From positions 371,669 to 435,668 of the forward strand of contig NW_020311998.1 in the NCBI RefSeq assembly GCF_003144115.1: 64,000 bases of DNA, in the 5' to 3' direction. Every line of letters begins with the position of its first letter. Position 1 is the first letter of the stretch. Made by a program: the position numbers and the translations under genes. The DNA comes from Tilletiopsis washingtonensis. Lineage: Eukaryota; Basidiomycota; Exobasidiomycetes; Entylomatales. A model generated the notes under the pieces. It worked only from the letters and a program-made list of their open reading frames with translations. It ran no database searches and had not been told where the DNA came from. Positions 24,596-35,942 of this stretch are shown here, piece after piece.

Positions 24596-26492
24596 ATGAC
24601 CTTCCCGGGCTCGGCCGGCCTGGCCGACGGCGTCTCCAGCCTCGCCAGCGGCAGCGGCAGCAGCGCCTCGAGCTGGTCCGCCGGCTCTAGCGCCGCAGCT
24701 GCGGGACCGAGCAGCTCTTCGGCGGGCGGCAGCAACAGCTCGGAGATCCCGCTGCTTTCCGCCCTGCCGAAGCTCGTCTCGCCCGACGATGACTCGTTCA
24801 TCGGGCGCACGTCGTCGTGGATCGGCGGCAAGCGCATGAGCCGCGCCGAGGTGGACGAGATGCTGTGGAGTGAGTGCACCTCGTCTGGGATATCGAGTGA
24901 AGGGGCCATGGCTGCGGACGCAAGTTGCAGTGCGAGAAGGCCGCGGTACTGGCTACGACATCGCTGCAGATGCTCTGCGCGAGCATCTGCGTGCTGGTCC
25001 GCAGCGCTGATGAGGCGTCGAGCTGCCTGACGCACCTCTTCCACTGCTTGCTATGCCGACCTGTGAGCGATCGCTGACTGTCCGACTTGCTCCGCCAGAC
25101 TACCGCACAGTCTTCTCCGCCGGCAGCGCCTCGCTTGTCTCCACCGCCGCATCATTTCCTGTGCGTGGACTTGCCTCTAACACTGATCCGCAGCAGCTCA
25201 CGCTCCTCGCAGTTCGACTCGCTCAAGTCACGCTTGCAAGTCAAATACTATCCGAGCATCTGGGCATGCGGGAAAGCAGTGATGCGCGAGGAGGGCATGA
25301 AGGGCTTCTTCCGCGGTGCGTGTGGATGCTGTTCAGCAGGCGCCCGCACGGCTGATCTCTTCTGCGCAGGCGTGTGGATCCCCCTGATCACGATCTCCTT
25401 CGTGCGCACGAGCTCGTTCAGCATCTACGTGGGCACCAAGGATGCCCTGCACACGCGCGGCATCTTCACCGACCAGAGCTTGCTGCACACGGCCGCGAGC
25501 GGCATGACGGGCGGCGCGACGAGCGGCATGCTCATCAGGTGCGCACCACGTCGCCAGACAGGGATCGCGCGAAGCTGACTCAAGCGCGCGCACAGCTGCG
25601 GCTCGGCGCCCTTTGAGCTCGTCAAGGTGCAGCGCCAGCTCGAGTACCTCACCGCCGTGCAGCGCGGCCTCGTCTCCAAGGTCGGCTCGCGCTACGTCGC
25701 GCGCTCGGGCTACCAGGCCGCGCTCGACATCTGGCGGCATCACGGCGGGCCGCGCGGCTTCTACCTCGGCTTTCCGCTGCACATCTGCCGCGACACCATC
25801 GGCACTGGTGCGTCCAACAGCATGTGCATGCTTGCGCTTGGCTGACACCCTGCATCAGCGCTCTACTTTGGCTTCTACGACACGACGCGCGCGCTCGTGG
25901 GCCGCTACTCGACGGGCACCGGCGGGCGGAATGGCTCGGCGCAGCTCTTCGGGCTGCCGGGACCGGTCGTCTCTTTCCTCTCGGGTTCTAGTGAGCACGT
26001 GTCTCGATGCAGCCCAGCATAGTCAGAGCTGACGCTACTGTTTGCGCGCACAGCGGCGGGCATCGCCTCGTGGCTGCTCGTCTACCCCGTCGACCTGCTC
26101 AAGACCAACGTGCAGCAGCGCGCGCTGAGCGGCCAACATCCGCAGATGAGTGGCACGCAGGTGAGCACGTCTCCTTCCACTGCATCGCCGGCGCGCGTGC
26201 TCATCTCAGCCTCGCAGCTCTTCAAGCACCTGATGCGTGCGCGTCCGCCAAAAGACGGCGCCTCGGACTCGGCGGTGGCGCGCTTCCTGCGGCTGTACCG
26301 CGGACTCGGCGTCAGTGCCGTGCGCAGCTTCGTGAGTGTCCCTTCATGTTGCCGCGCTGCTTGCGCTGACTCGCGCACTCCCAGATCTCGCATGGTCTCA
26401 CGTGGATGATCATCGAGGGCGTGTCGCAGCGCATCAGCGAGCGCGTCGGCCCGGGAGCCGACGGGCGGCCGAGGCAGGCCAACGAATTATAG
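24596..26492 (+). CDS. Mitochondrial carrier family (SLC25) protein
   Basis: An inner-membrane solute carrier with an unusually long N-terminal extension of about 85 Ser/Ala/Gly-rich residues before the transmembrane part. All three tripartite signatures are present: FPFDSLKSRLQVKYY, SAPFELVKVQRQLEY and YPVDLLKTNVQQR. Each repeat has even-helix glycines such as GFFRGVWIPLITISFVRTS, GFYLGFPLHICRDTIGTALY and LYRGLGVSAVRSF. About nine exons; the tail is ISERVGPGADGRPRQANEL. An in-frame upstream ATG at 24560 would add twelve residues. The exon near 24935-24985 seems to read DIAADALREHLRA and to use a weak donor, so that join is uncertain. The substrate is not clear: this is not an obvious ADP/ATP, phosphate or dicarboxylate carrier. 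It converges with the CENP-C gene (182 bases between stops). Confidence 0.87.
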
Positions 26493-26674
26493 ACGTCCTG
26501 CCTGCGCCAACTTGGACTGCTAGGGCTGAGCGTGAGGGGCGAGATGGCGCATGGGTGCATTGCGCGCTCAGTGGAGCATGGGATATATGGTCAGCGCGTC
26601 CAGAGGTGACGAAAGACGGGAGCAGAGGGGGAAGAGGGAGACAGAAAGCGGGCGCACAGGCACGCTGGCTGCGC

Positions 26675-28979
26675 TCAGCCGGTGTGTGCCTCAGCAGCCG
26701 GCGCGAGCGCAGCAGTGTTGCGCGCCTGGCTGAAGAAGATGCGGCACGGCCGCTGGCAGATGTTCTCGAGGCTGTACGTGTTGCCTGTGCGCACAAACTT
26801 AGTCAGCGAAGCGATAGAGGGCCCTAGAGAGCGAAGCAGCGCGCACCTTTGGGAACGAGAAAGATGCCGCCGGGCGCCAGGTGGAAGTTCGTGCGATGCA
26901 CGCGTGCGCGGACTGCGCCCTCAATGACGACGAAGACCTGTGGCGCAGAGCTCGTGTCAGCACGGCGTCAGCCCCTCTGACAAAGCAGACACGCACGTAG
27001 TTGTTGTCCTTGGTCGGCTTCGTCGGCTTTGAGCCGCCGACGGGAATGTCGAGCACGCCGGCGGCCATGAACTCATCGACGCCAAAGACCTTTTCGAAGG
27101 CGAAGCTGTTGTTGAAGGCCGTGCGCGGGCGCACCTGCGACGAGGTGCAGACGATGCCTGGAGCAGACCCTGTCAGCGAGGGAGAGAAGCAGGCACAAGG
27201 GCCGACACTTACGTCGTGACACCTCGCTCTCCGCATCGACGTCCCACACGAGGCCGTGCGGCTCCGTGTCCTTGTCCCAGCCGTCCTCGGGGTGCACCGT
27301 TGGCGCCGTGGGGTCGAGTTCAAACTCGACCTCCTCATCCACCGAGCCCGCCTTGCGCCGCTTGACGACGGGCTTGTTGCCGCCCGCCGGCACGGCCGAC
27401 TTGGCACGCGGGCGCTTCATGCCGGCAAACGTGCCCTCGCCCTCGGCGCGCGGGATGCGCACAATCTCCTTGAGCACGGGCACGGGCGGCGCGCCGTAGC
27501 TCTTGCCCGGCAGGCGCTCGAACGCATCGCCGTCGATGGGCTCCTCGTCCTCGGCGTGCTCGCGCACCGCCGGCATCGAGGGCCGCCCGAAGCGCGCACG
27601 CTCGCCGCGCCAGTACTCGAGCGGCTGGTAGCGGTAGCGCCCGCTGCGGCGCACGCCGCCCTCGCTCTCCTCGCTCGTGCCGCGGTGGTAGGCGGAGGGG
27701 ATGCGCTCCACCACCTGCTGCTGCACCACGCTCGTCGGGCCGCGCTTGCCGCCCGTGGCCTTGGTGCGCTGCACGGTGCGCTTCTCGACGCGCAGCGGTG
27801 GCGCGGCATCGTACTCTGAGCCGGACGAGTCCGACTCCTCGACGGCGCGCTTCTTGCCCTTTGCTGGCGCGCGAGCCTTGGCGGGCGCGCTGCTGCTGGC
27901 CTTCGCAGCGCTCTTGCCGGCCTTTGGCCGGGCGCGCGGACGGGCTGGCGCGTCGGTCTCGTCGCCCACCGCTGCGGCCTTCTTGCTCGTCTTGCCCTTG
28001 ACGGGCGAGACGGACGAGCCCTTGCGCGCCTCGTGCACATCCCACTGGCCCGCCGACGTGTACTCGAGCGCCTCCTCGCCCACGTCCGGCTCGATGATCT
28101 CCTCGAGCAGCTCGCCGCTGAGCTCCGCCGCAGACTCAGTGCTCGCCTCGCGCACGCTGCGGTGGCCCAGCTGTGTCCGCTCCTGCGCCGCACGCCGAGC
28201 GGCCAAGCCTGCAGCGGGCGCTCGCGGGAGCCGCATCGTCTCGTCTGCCGAGCCGGCGTCTGAAGGCGCCGCGGCCGCGTCGTCATCACCGGCCATGGCG
28301 CTGAGGTCAAAGGAGGGGTGGTCGCCAAAGTCCAGCGGCTCGTCGTCGTCCTCCGGAGAGTCGTCGTAGGCTCGCGAGGATGAGGCGACCTTGGAGGCAC
28401 GCCCGGCCGTGCGCGACGAGGACTGGCGTGGCGAGTCGTAGTCGATCACCGAGCCGGCATCGGATGCGCGCGAGTGCGCAATGGAGCGGCGGTAAGCCGA
28501 GCGCGGCGATGGCGGCGAGCCTGCGGTGGAGAGGCTGCGTTCAGCACCGCCCTGCCAGTGTGTGGAGCTACCGCACGCCGGGCGCAGAAGCGGCTCGTCT
28601 CGCACCGACAAGACTTGACACTGCCGCAGCTGCGCCACTGCCGCAGCTTCGCGTTAGTCGGCCTCACGCCGCACTCACTCTGCTGGATGTCCATCATGCT
28701 GCTCTGTCCGCGGCGCGACGAGCTGCCGTTTGCGACGCTGCGGCGCGAGGCGACACTGCGGCGCGAGCGTCCGCCCGCATCGTCCTCCTCATCGTACTCC
28801 TCCTCGTCCTCCTCATCCTCGCTGTCCTCCTCCTCCTCGCTGCGCACATGCTCGTCGAGCGCACGCTTGCCGGCGCTGAGGAAGTCGTCGAGGTCGGCGC
28901 CCATGCTCGGCGCACGCATGCCGGTGCGCGAGCCGACGCCCGCCTCGTGGAAGCGGCGCTCGGCGCGCCGGGACGCCAT
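26675..28979 (-). CDS. Inner kinetochore protein CENP-C (Mif2/Cnp3)
   Basis: A centromere protein of roughly 660 residues linking CENP-A nucleosomes to the outer kinetochore. The start MASRRAERRFHEAGVGSRTG at 28979 leads into an acidic region of Glu/Asp runs, then a long disordered Ser/Lys/Pro-rich part. The CENP-C motif is clear: RRSGRYRYQPLEYW near residue 360, followed by IVRIPRAEGEGTF. The C-terminal cupin dimerisation domain is spread over three small exons (VRPRTAFNNSFAFEKVFGV, VFVVIEGAVRARVHRTNFHL, then NTYSLENICQRPCRIFFSQA) and ends EAHTG. Both hallmark elements, the nucleosome-binding motif and the cupin, are intact. It is divergent from the AlkB-like gene across 544 bases. Confidence 0.93.
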
Positions 28980-29523
28980 GGCGGGCTAGAGAAAAGGGAG
29001 GCTGCGCTGAGCTGTGCGGTGTGGCGCGAGTGTTTGTTGTGGGGTGCCGCTGGCGTGGGCGTGGAGGATGAGGGCAGAGGGAGAGAGAGAGGAACACGCC
29101 GCTGCCGGCCCGCTTCAAGTTCTCGCCCTCGCCGCCGCGGCCGGCCGTGTATTTCTCGGCGCGCCGCCGCGCGCGTCAGCGTGGAGCTAGACGCGTGGCT
29201 GCGTGCACCCGCCGCTGCACCCCGCCTCTCGCTGCGACAGGGCCGACCATCGCCCGCTACAGGCCCACTTCTGGCCAGCTGGCACGGGGCGTCTCGATTC
29301 GGCTCAACATTGCCAATTCAGAGGCGCGGCCAGTTGCAATGTCGCAGCAGGCCGCTCGCCCGCCTCGGCGCGTCGGTGCGGCGCGGGGTGAGGCCGTCAC
29401 GTGCGCAACCAACACTTGCTCCCACGCTGTGCCTCTCCCTGTCTCCTCGACGCGCCCCTCAGCCGGCCTCAGGGGGCGGCAATGTGATGTCCACTGGGCC
29501 AGATTGAGTGGTGCTTCCTTCTG
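28980..29523. promoter_or_regulatory. Divergent promoter region, CENP-C / AlkB-like gene
   Basis: These 544 bases separate the head-to-head starts of the CENP-C and AlkB-like genes. No gene is visible. A purine-rich run (ggcagagggagagagagagg, near 29071-29090) lies close to the CENP-C side. No TATA box is seen. Confidence 0.45.
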
Positions 29524-32500
29524 ATGGGAGACTCGAGTGCAGCGCCGGCGCTGGTGCTGTGCTCCGCTCCAACACCTCGAGGCGCCATGGAGCAGCCCGG
29601 CCGCAGGAGAGGCGCAGCGGCCCGAGCCCGCGGAGTCGCGAGCGGCGGCCCGATGCGGCCCAACGGCAGCGGCGCTGAGGCTTGCCTCCCGACCGTCAAG
29701 GCGAGGAGCGAGAGCGAGAGCAGCAAGGCGTCGACGTCGGACTGCAGCACAGCAAAGGCGCAGGTAGCACAGGCGCCGGCGCAGCAGAGCACCAGCAGCG
29801 CAGTCGGCGTCCGGCGGCCGCTCGTCGACTACTCGTCGTCGTGCGACGGCGACGACGAGGCAGAGAGCGCTGCGACACCACCACCACCCGCTCCGCCAGC
29901 AGCACAGCCTGCTCTCCGCTGGCCGCTCGGCGCTCACGCGCTCCTGTGGGCCGACGCCGCAGAGGAGGAGGCGCACCTCGAGTCGCGCCAGACGACGCCT
30001 TCGCCAGCAGCCTCGCCCGCACGCAGCATGAGCGCGTCCAGCTCCTCCTCGAGCGGCGTCGCTCGCTCCAGCCACGTCTCGCCTGCCTCGCTCCCGCCGA
30101 CACGCACGGCGTCCTGCTCGGTAGAGAGCGAGTTCATCTCTGCTCCCTCGGGCAAGCCGTACAAGAAGGCGCCGATCTGGAGCGACAGTCGCCAGGAGCT
30201 CTGCGAGTCGCTGCCGTGGTTCCGCGCCTTCCAGTCCGGCTGCTACACGCAGGGCGCGGGCGTGCACGGCGCGAGCCGCCTGCTCAAGGAGGCGCGCGAG
30301 CAGCCGCACGTGGCCACGCGTGACTCGACGCCGTATGGCTACCTGCTCGGCGGCTTTCCCAGCCTGCGCGACTGCTGGGCGGACAACGGGCGCGTCATCA
30401 TCTCGCACGGGTGCGTTCGATGCGTCCTAGTGCTGCGGCTGCTTGACTGACCACGCCCACAGCGGCGGCAAGTCCGGCGGCGAGGTGGAGCAGGCGGACG
30501 ACGAGGAGCCGGGCGAAGTGCCCAAGAAGCACCAGGCCGCCTCGCTGCAGAAGAACTTTGGCCTGCGCGGCGACCAGAAGGAGACGGACCCCAAGGTCAC
30601 GGCGCTCGTGCAGTCGCACCGCAACGGCACGCCGCTCGTGCTGCTCACGAGCGACGAGTATGCGCTGCTGCCATTCACGTTCCAGGGCGCGTTTGCCGTG
30701 CTCGGCTGGTGAGCTCCGTGCGCCCGGCCTCGTTGACGGCCGGCTGAAGCTCCTTTTGGCCAGGTACTACATCACAGACGTGTGGCAAGAACGCGAAGGA
30801 GGCGACGGCGAGGAGGCCGGCAACGTACGCTGGAAGTTCCGCTTCGAGTGGGTCGCAGCGCAGGGGCCGCCGTGGTGGGAGGAGCAGAGGGCGAACGGCA
30901 CGCAAGCGCAGCCATCCGCGAGCGACGCTCACGTCCGCAAGAAGTTCAAGCGAGAGGACCGCGTCTTCGACATGTGCTCCGACGACGAGGGCACGCCGAC
31001 GAGCGCCTCTTCCTCGACGTTTGCGGGCTCCTCCCCGTGGGCGGTCGCGGGCTCGTCGGCGTTCAGCTTGCCTGGCCCGCGCGCGCCCGATCCCTTGACG
31101 CTCGAGCAAAAGCGACAGCGCTTCGCCGACCCGAATCGCCGCCGGACGCACAGCACGCTCACCGCCGTCGACGTCGGGCCGTGCAAGCCATGCAAGACGA
31201 GCGCCGTGTGCTCGCTCTGCAAGCAGGGCTCGCCGCAGGTGTTCAGCAACGCCTGGAGCTGCCTGCGCGAGAACTGTCGGCTTTTCTGGGCGGTGCGTCG
31301 CATGCGCATCTCAGCCGCTTCCTCCTGCTGACGCAGCTGTCTCAGGGCTTGCCACGAGGCCAGCGTGCCGTGCAGGAGCTCGTCTTCCACGAGACGTTCC
31401 TGCGCTCGCGTCTTCGCCAGCCGCACGGCGACAGCGCCGCCGACTTGCCGTTCAAGCTCGCGCCGGCCCAGCCTGCCGCACAGGTCGATGTGCAGACCGC
31501 CAACGACATGCGCGGCTGGCACTGCGTGGCGTGCGGGCGCCTCTCGTGCCGCCAGCTTGCGGGCGCCTACACGTGTCAGAACGCGCGGTGCGGCAGGAAG
31601 CTCGTGGTGCAGCCGGCGCTGTTGGACCCGCCGCAGCCGACAGCTCAGATGCCGCAGCTCGAGGACGCCGTCATCCACGGCCGCTCCGGCATCACGATCC
31701 AGCTGCGCACCGTCGACGGCATGCGCATCGCCACGTACACGTTCCCCAACAGCTGGGGCCGGCTGCACGTCATCGAGACGGAGAGCGGACGCGACAGCGA
31801 GGCAGACGAGATCTTCCGCTACATGCAGCTGCCGCTCGGCGACGGCGCGATCTCGGAGCCCGCGACGTGGCAGCACGTCACGCGCTTCCGCCGGCACCCG
31901 CTGGCGTGCCATGAGATGAAGGGCGTGCTGCTCAGCCAGCAGTTCACGTGCAACTACGGCGTCGCGTACAAGCACGCCGTCAAGATCGAGACGACGCCGC
32001 TGCACGAGGCGCCGCGCGGCGTGCAGCTCGGCATGGCGCTGATCCGCAAGCGCGTGGCCGAGGCCGGCATCGAGCTGAGCAAGGAGATGAACGAGATCTA
32101 CCCCGTCAAGTACGTCGAGTCGCAGCGCATGAACTTCCACGACGACGGCGAGCCCGGGCTCGGGCCCGTCGTGGCGTCGCTCTCGCTTGGCGTGGCAGCG
32201 ACGATGAAGTTCCGCCTCAAGGCGCGCTTCACGCACAAGAACGCCGCCGCCGCCGATGCCGCCGACGGCGACTCGCGCATGCTCGCGCACGACCGCACCG
32301 TCATCTCCCTCCCGCTGCGCCACGGCAGCGTGTGCATCCAGGACGGGCACAACGTGCAATCCCACTACGACCACGCCGTCGAGCCGCGCAACACGAGCGG
32401 CTCGAGCGGCGCCGGCGGCCTGCGCTACGCCCTCACGGCGCGCGCCATCTACGAGGAGATCAAGAGCAAGCCGAGCAAGCCGGGGCGTGCGGCTCCGCGT

Positions 32501-32707
32501 GGCTCGACTGCACCGCGTGCCCCGGCTGCACCGCGCACCTCGGCCGCGAAGCGGGCCAAGAAGCCGCCAAGCCACGAAGACCCGGACGTGGGCGACATAG
32601 CGATCGACAGCATCCTCAATGCTGTAGACCCCGGAAGAAACGGCTGCATCCCGGGGCAACTCCCAGCGGACACGGCAGACGAAGAGACCGTTGCGGATGC
32701 CCTCTGA
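29524..32707 (+). CDS. Multidomain AlkB-like Fe(II)/2-oxoglutarate dioxygenase with tandem zinc ribbons
   Basis: About 1007 residues in four exons: 29524-30410, 30463-30708, 30764-31293 and 31347-32707. An in-frame ATG at 29587 has a better start context (gcgccATGG) and would drop 21 residues. Residues 1-215 are disordered and Ser/Ala-rich. Residues ~220-440 hold a globular region (PYGYLLGGFPSLRDCW, VIISHGGGKSGG, LQKNFGLRG, YYITDVWQE, VRWKFRFEW) whose order recalls an SRA/YDG fold. Two Cys clusters follow at ~524-553 (CSLC...SCLRENC) and ~612-640 (CVAC...TCQNARC), both spaced C-x2-C-x13-C-x4-C. The catalytic AlkB domain spans ~690-920. It has the HxD in MNFHDDGEPG (~818), SLSLG, the distal His in SHYDHAVEP (~896) and RYALTAR (R-x5-R, ~914). 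All Fe and 2-oxoglutarate ligands are present. The tail is Lys/Pro/Ala-rich. A nucleic-acid demethylase or oxidase role is inferred; the SRA assignment is tentative. Confidence 0.85.
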
Positions 32708-32836
32708 AGCGCCACTGCCTGCCAATTTCCTCCCCATCACTCACTTATATACCACGCTCCAGCCCCTCATTTATCACACCTAGACGTCGCGTCACGAATG
32801 CCCATTACCGTCGCCCCTCGCCCGCCTGTCCTACCT

Positions 32837-33293
32837 CTAGACGTGCACGCCGACAGTCGTGAAGAGCGCGACAATGCCGAAGCCGATGCACAGCGATGCG
32901 CCGCCGGCGGTGACGATCTCGGTGAGCGCGATGCGGCCTTTTGGCAGGCTGTGCGGCAAGTGTTGGCGGCGTGAGCGGGACGCCGGCGTCTCGTCGCCCG
33001 GCCAGCGCTGCACGTGCTGCCACGCGCACGGAGCGCTCGTGGAGCTTCCTCAGCTCTCTCTCGCAAGCAGCACTCACGTCGTGAAGTAAAAGGAGAGCAG
33101 AAAGGCAAGCGCCAGCAGGATGCCGGCGAGGTACGGCATGACGGCGACGGGCAGCGCCGGCGCAAAGGGCGCGGCGGCGAGATGCTCCGCCTAGTCGCAA
33201 GCGTCAGTAAGCCGCGGCGAGGCGGCGGACTGTGCCGTGCAGGCTTACCTGTGCGGCGGCATATGCCTGCGCCCGGGCAGTGGCGTCGGACAT
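32837..33293 (-). CDS. OST5: Oligosaccharyltransferase subunit Ost5 / TMEM258 family
   Basis: A small two-helix ER membrane protein of about 89 residues in three exons. Exon 1 is MSDATARAQAYAAAQ (start at 33293). Exon 2 contains the first helix, MPYLAGILLALAFLLSFYF. Exon 3 reads LPKGRIALTEIVTAGGASLC then IGFGIVALFTTVGVHV, ending at TAG 32837-32839. The last helix matches the human TMEM258 pattern SLxxGFGxxxLxxxVGxxV, and length and two-helix layout fit. The family is an accessory subunit of the N-glycosylation complex, tied to Stt3/Ost4 or Ost1. It is too small to be recognised other than by this pattern, so confidence is moderate to good. Confidence 0.8.
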
Positions 33294-33617
33294 GGTGGGC
33301 TCAGCGGAGGCGGGCCTAGACGTCGAGCTGGAGCGAGAAGGCGACGGTGACGCGAGGCTGTGGTCAGGAAGCACGGCGCACGCGCCAGGCCAGCCAGACG
33401 ACTTCCGAGGCTCTGGGGGAGCCGCAGCGGGACTCGGGTCTCTGCGACGCGGCGCGCCAGCAGATGCAGCTCGATCGGGCGCTGCTCTCTTCTCTTCTCG
33501 CCACGACCACCACGCCGCCTCGCCGCACGCCTCAGCGCCCGCCCACGCCCAGCACTCCGAGCCTCTCCCTCGTGGCGAGCTCGCATCTGCGCAGCGTCGC
33601 ATGCGCCGAGCCGCGCC
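33294..33617. promoter_or_regulatory. Divergent promoter region, OST5 / RAD17
   Basis: A 324-base shared 5' region. The RAD17 side is C-rich. No TATA box or additional gene is seen. Confidence 0.45.
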
Positions 33618-35942
33618 ATGAAGCCGCCCGCGCCGGGCAAGCCGGCGGCGGCGCCGAGCACGCGCCGCATCGCCTCCAAGCCGCTCACCAGCACCTCGAA
33701 CGGCTCGCAGCCGCAGCTGTCCTTCACCTCCAACGCCTCGCGGGCATCTCCGTCGTCGCGCCTGCCGGGCGTCTCGCCGGCGCGCAGCGCCTCCGGCTCG
33801 GCGTCGCCCGACAAGGGCAAGCAGCGCGCCACGCAGCCGCTGAGTGCCTCGCGCCTCTCCTCGGCGCACGCGTCGCCGGCGGAGGAGAAGCCGCAGCCGC
33901 AGCTCAAGGGCGAGAACGGCGAGGGCCCGTCGGCGGCCGCTGAGCTCTGGGCCGACCGCTTTCAGCCGGCGAGCCGCGAGGCGCTGGCGGTGCACAAGCG
34001 CAAGGTCGCCGATGTGGAGGGCTGGCTGAGGGACTGCTTCGACGGCCCGCTGCCGGTGCGGCGCTATCGTGTGAGTGCCGACTCTTCAAAGGCATGCTCT
34101 CTTCTGCATCCTACCGCCTCAATGCGAGCTTATGGTCGTGGCGCCGATCTGACTTCGCTCGGGCGGGGCTACATGCTGACGCCTTGCTCGCAGCGTTTGT
34201 TGGCCCTCAGCGGACCGCCCGGCTCCGGCAAGACGGCAGTGATCCGCGCACTGGCCAGCGAGCTGGACTACGAGATCCTCGAGTGGCAGAACTCCGTCAA
34301 TCCGCACGGCCGCGTCGGAGACGGCCTCGGGAGCGGGCCGGCGTCTCTGACGCGCCGCTTCGAGGAGTTCCTGGCGCAGGCAGGGCGCTTCCCGACGCTC
34401 TCGCTCAGCAGCCGGCAAGGCGGTGCGGACGCGGGGCATGCCGCTGCGTCGCAGGGTCAGAGTCAAGCCGGACCGTCGCGTCGACGCCTAATCCTCCTCG
34501 AGGACCTGCCGAACCTGACGCACCAGACGACGCGCGAGTCGTTCATTGCTGCACTCGAGCTCTTTCTTGCTCGTGCTCTGCCGTCTGACGGCTTCCCTAC
34601 GCCGCTCGTGCTCATCATGAGCGACAGCGTCGTGCGCCAGGATGCAGACGTCGGCCGCATGGGCGACAGCAGCCGGAGCGAGTCGGTACGCACTGCGATG
34701 AGCCTGCGCATCCGCAGCAACCCGGCGTACGCCGAGATTGCGTGAGTGCGGGCGTCGTGTCGTCATATGAGGCTGCACTGACACGGCGTGCAGCTTCCGT
34801 CCCGTCGCCAAGACCTTTCTCGTTAAGACGCTCGCGAGCGTGCTTACCACCGTGCGCGAGGACCCCGCGTCTACACTGCCAGCCGCGACGTCTGCCAAGG
34901 GCAAGGCGCTCCTCGACCACATCGCCGAGGAGAGCAGCGGCGACATCCGCGGCGCGCTGAATCTGCTGCAGATGGCTGGTCAGATGGGCTGGGAGGCCGA
35001 CCGCAGCAAGAAGCGCGCGAGGGGCGCGACAAAGAAGGATGCGGAGGTGGCGCGCGAGGCGATCCAGCACAAGTGAGTGCCGCGCCTCGTGCCATTCGAC
35101 CTTGCGCTGACAAGCGAGACAGACTCACGGCGCTAGCCGGACGCCAGTCTCCGCTCGCACTCTTCCATGCGCTCGGCCGCATCCTGTACAACAAGCGCCT
35201 CGGCGACCCCGACGAGCCCGAGTACACGGCGCCGGCCGAGCCGCCCGACTGGGAACTGCCAGCACACCTCCAAGACCGTCAGTGCCGTCCGAGCAAGGTC
35301 GATCTCGACGCCTTCTGGCTCGACCTGCCCATCGACGTCTCGCTGCTCTCGCTGTACCTGCACCAGAACTACCCGCCGTTCTGCGGCGCCGAGATCGAGT
35401 CGTCGCTCGGCGTCATCGAGGCGCTCTCCCTGGCCGATGCCGAGCTGCACACGTCGTCGGATGAGTGGCTGCACTACGCACTCTCGTCGCACTATACATT
35501 CCAGCACGTGGTGCGCAGCACGCTCGCCTCGCTGCCGTCGCCCGTGCCGCGCCTCAAGCAGGTGCTCACCAAGGCGGCCTTCTTCGAGGCCAACGCCAAG
35601 GCGCGCGAGGCGGCGCAGGCCGTCGACGACGCCGCGGCCGGCTGGGTCGCCGACGGCATCACGCAGCAGACGCGCGAGACGCTCGCCACCGAGACGCTGC
35701 CCATGCTGTGGCGCATCGCGCCCGAGGGCATGCCGCCCGCCGCCGAGCACATCGGCCACATGCCGTGGCTGCACGGCGCGGCGAGCCAGCAGCAGACGCT
35801 GGGCGAGGACGAGGAGGGCGAGGAGGAGCCGCCGCCGCTGACTGCTGAGCCCAAGCAGCGCACCGTTGCACGCGTGCCCAAGCCGGCGGCCAACGAGCTG
35901 CTGTACGACGAAGACGACGACATCGAAAACGACTCGGACTGA
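33618..35942 (+). CDS. RAD17: Checkpoint clamp loader RAD17 (Rad24 family)
   Basis: The large subunit of the alternative RFC complex that loads the 9-1-1 clamp at DNA damage. About 700 residues in four exons, with introns near 34073-34193, 34743-34792 and 35074-35122. The first ~100 residues are disordered (MKPPAPGKPAAAPSTRRIAS). The conserved entry ELWADRFQPASREALAVHKR and KVADVEGWL precedes Walker A LLALSGPPGSGKTAVIRALA. The RAD17-type Walker B reads RRRLILLEDLPNLTH. FRPVAKTFLVKTL, SSGDIRGALNLLQ and a helical collar-like region LALFHALGRILYNKRLGD follow. The C-terminal tail is acidic (YDEDDDIENDSD), as in other Rad17 proteins where an acidic tail contacts the 9-1-1 clamp. All ATPase motifs are intact. 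Confidence 0.94.

Noticed and set aside
29524-32707. AlkB-like gene as part of a TET/JBP-bearing fungal DNA transposon
   Set aside because: No transposase, no terminal inverted repeats and ordinary housekeeping neighbours; the catalytic core is AlkB-type, not TET/JBP-type.
30929-32740. 603-codon minus-strand frame opposite the AlkB-like gene
   Set aside because: The plus strand carries all AlkB catalytic motifs in a spliced frame. The antisense translation is compositionally biased and motif-free.
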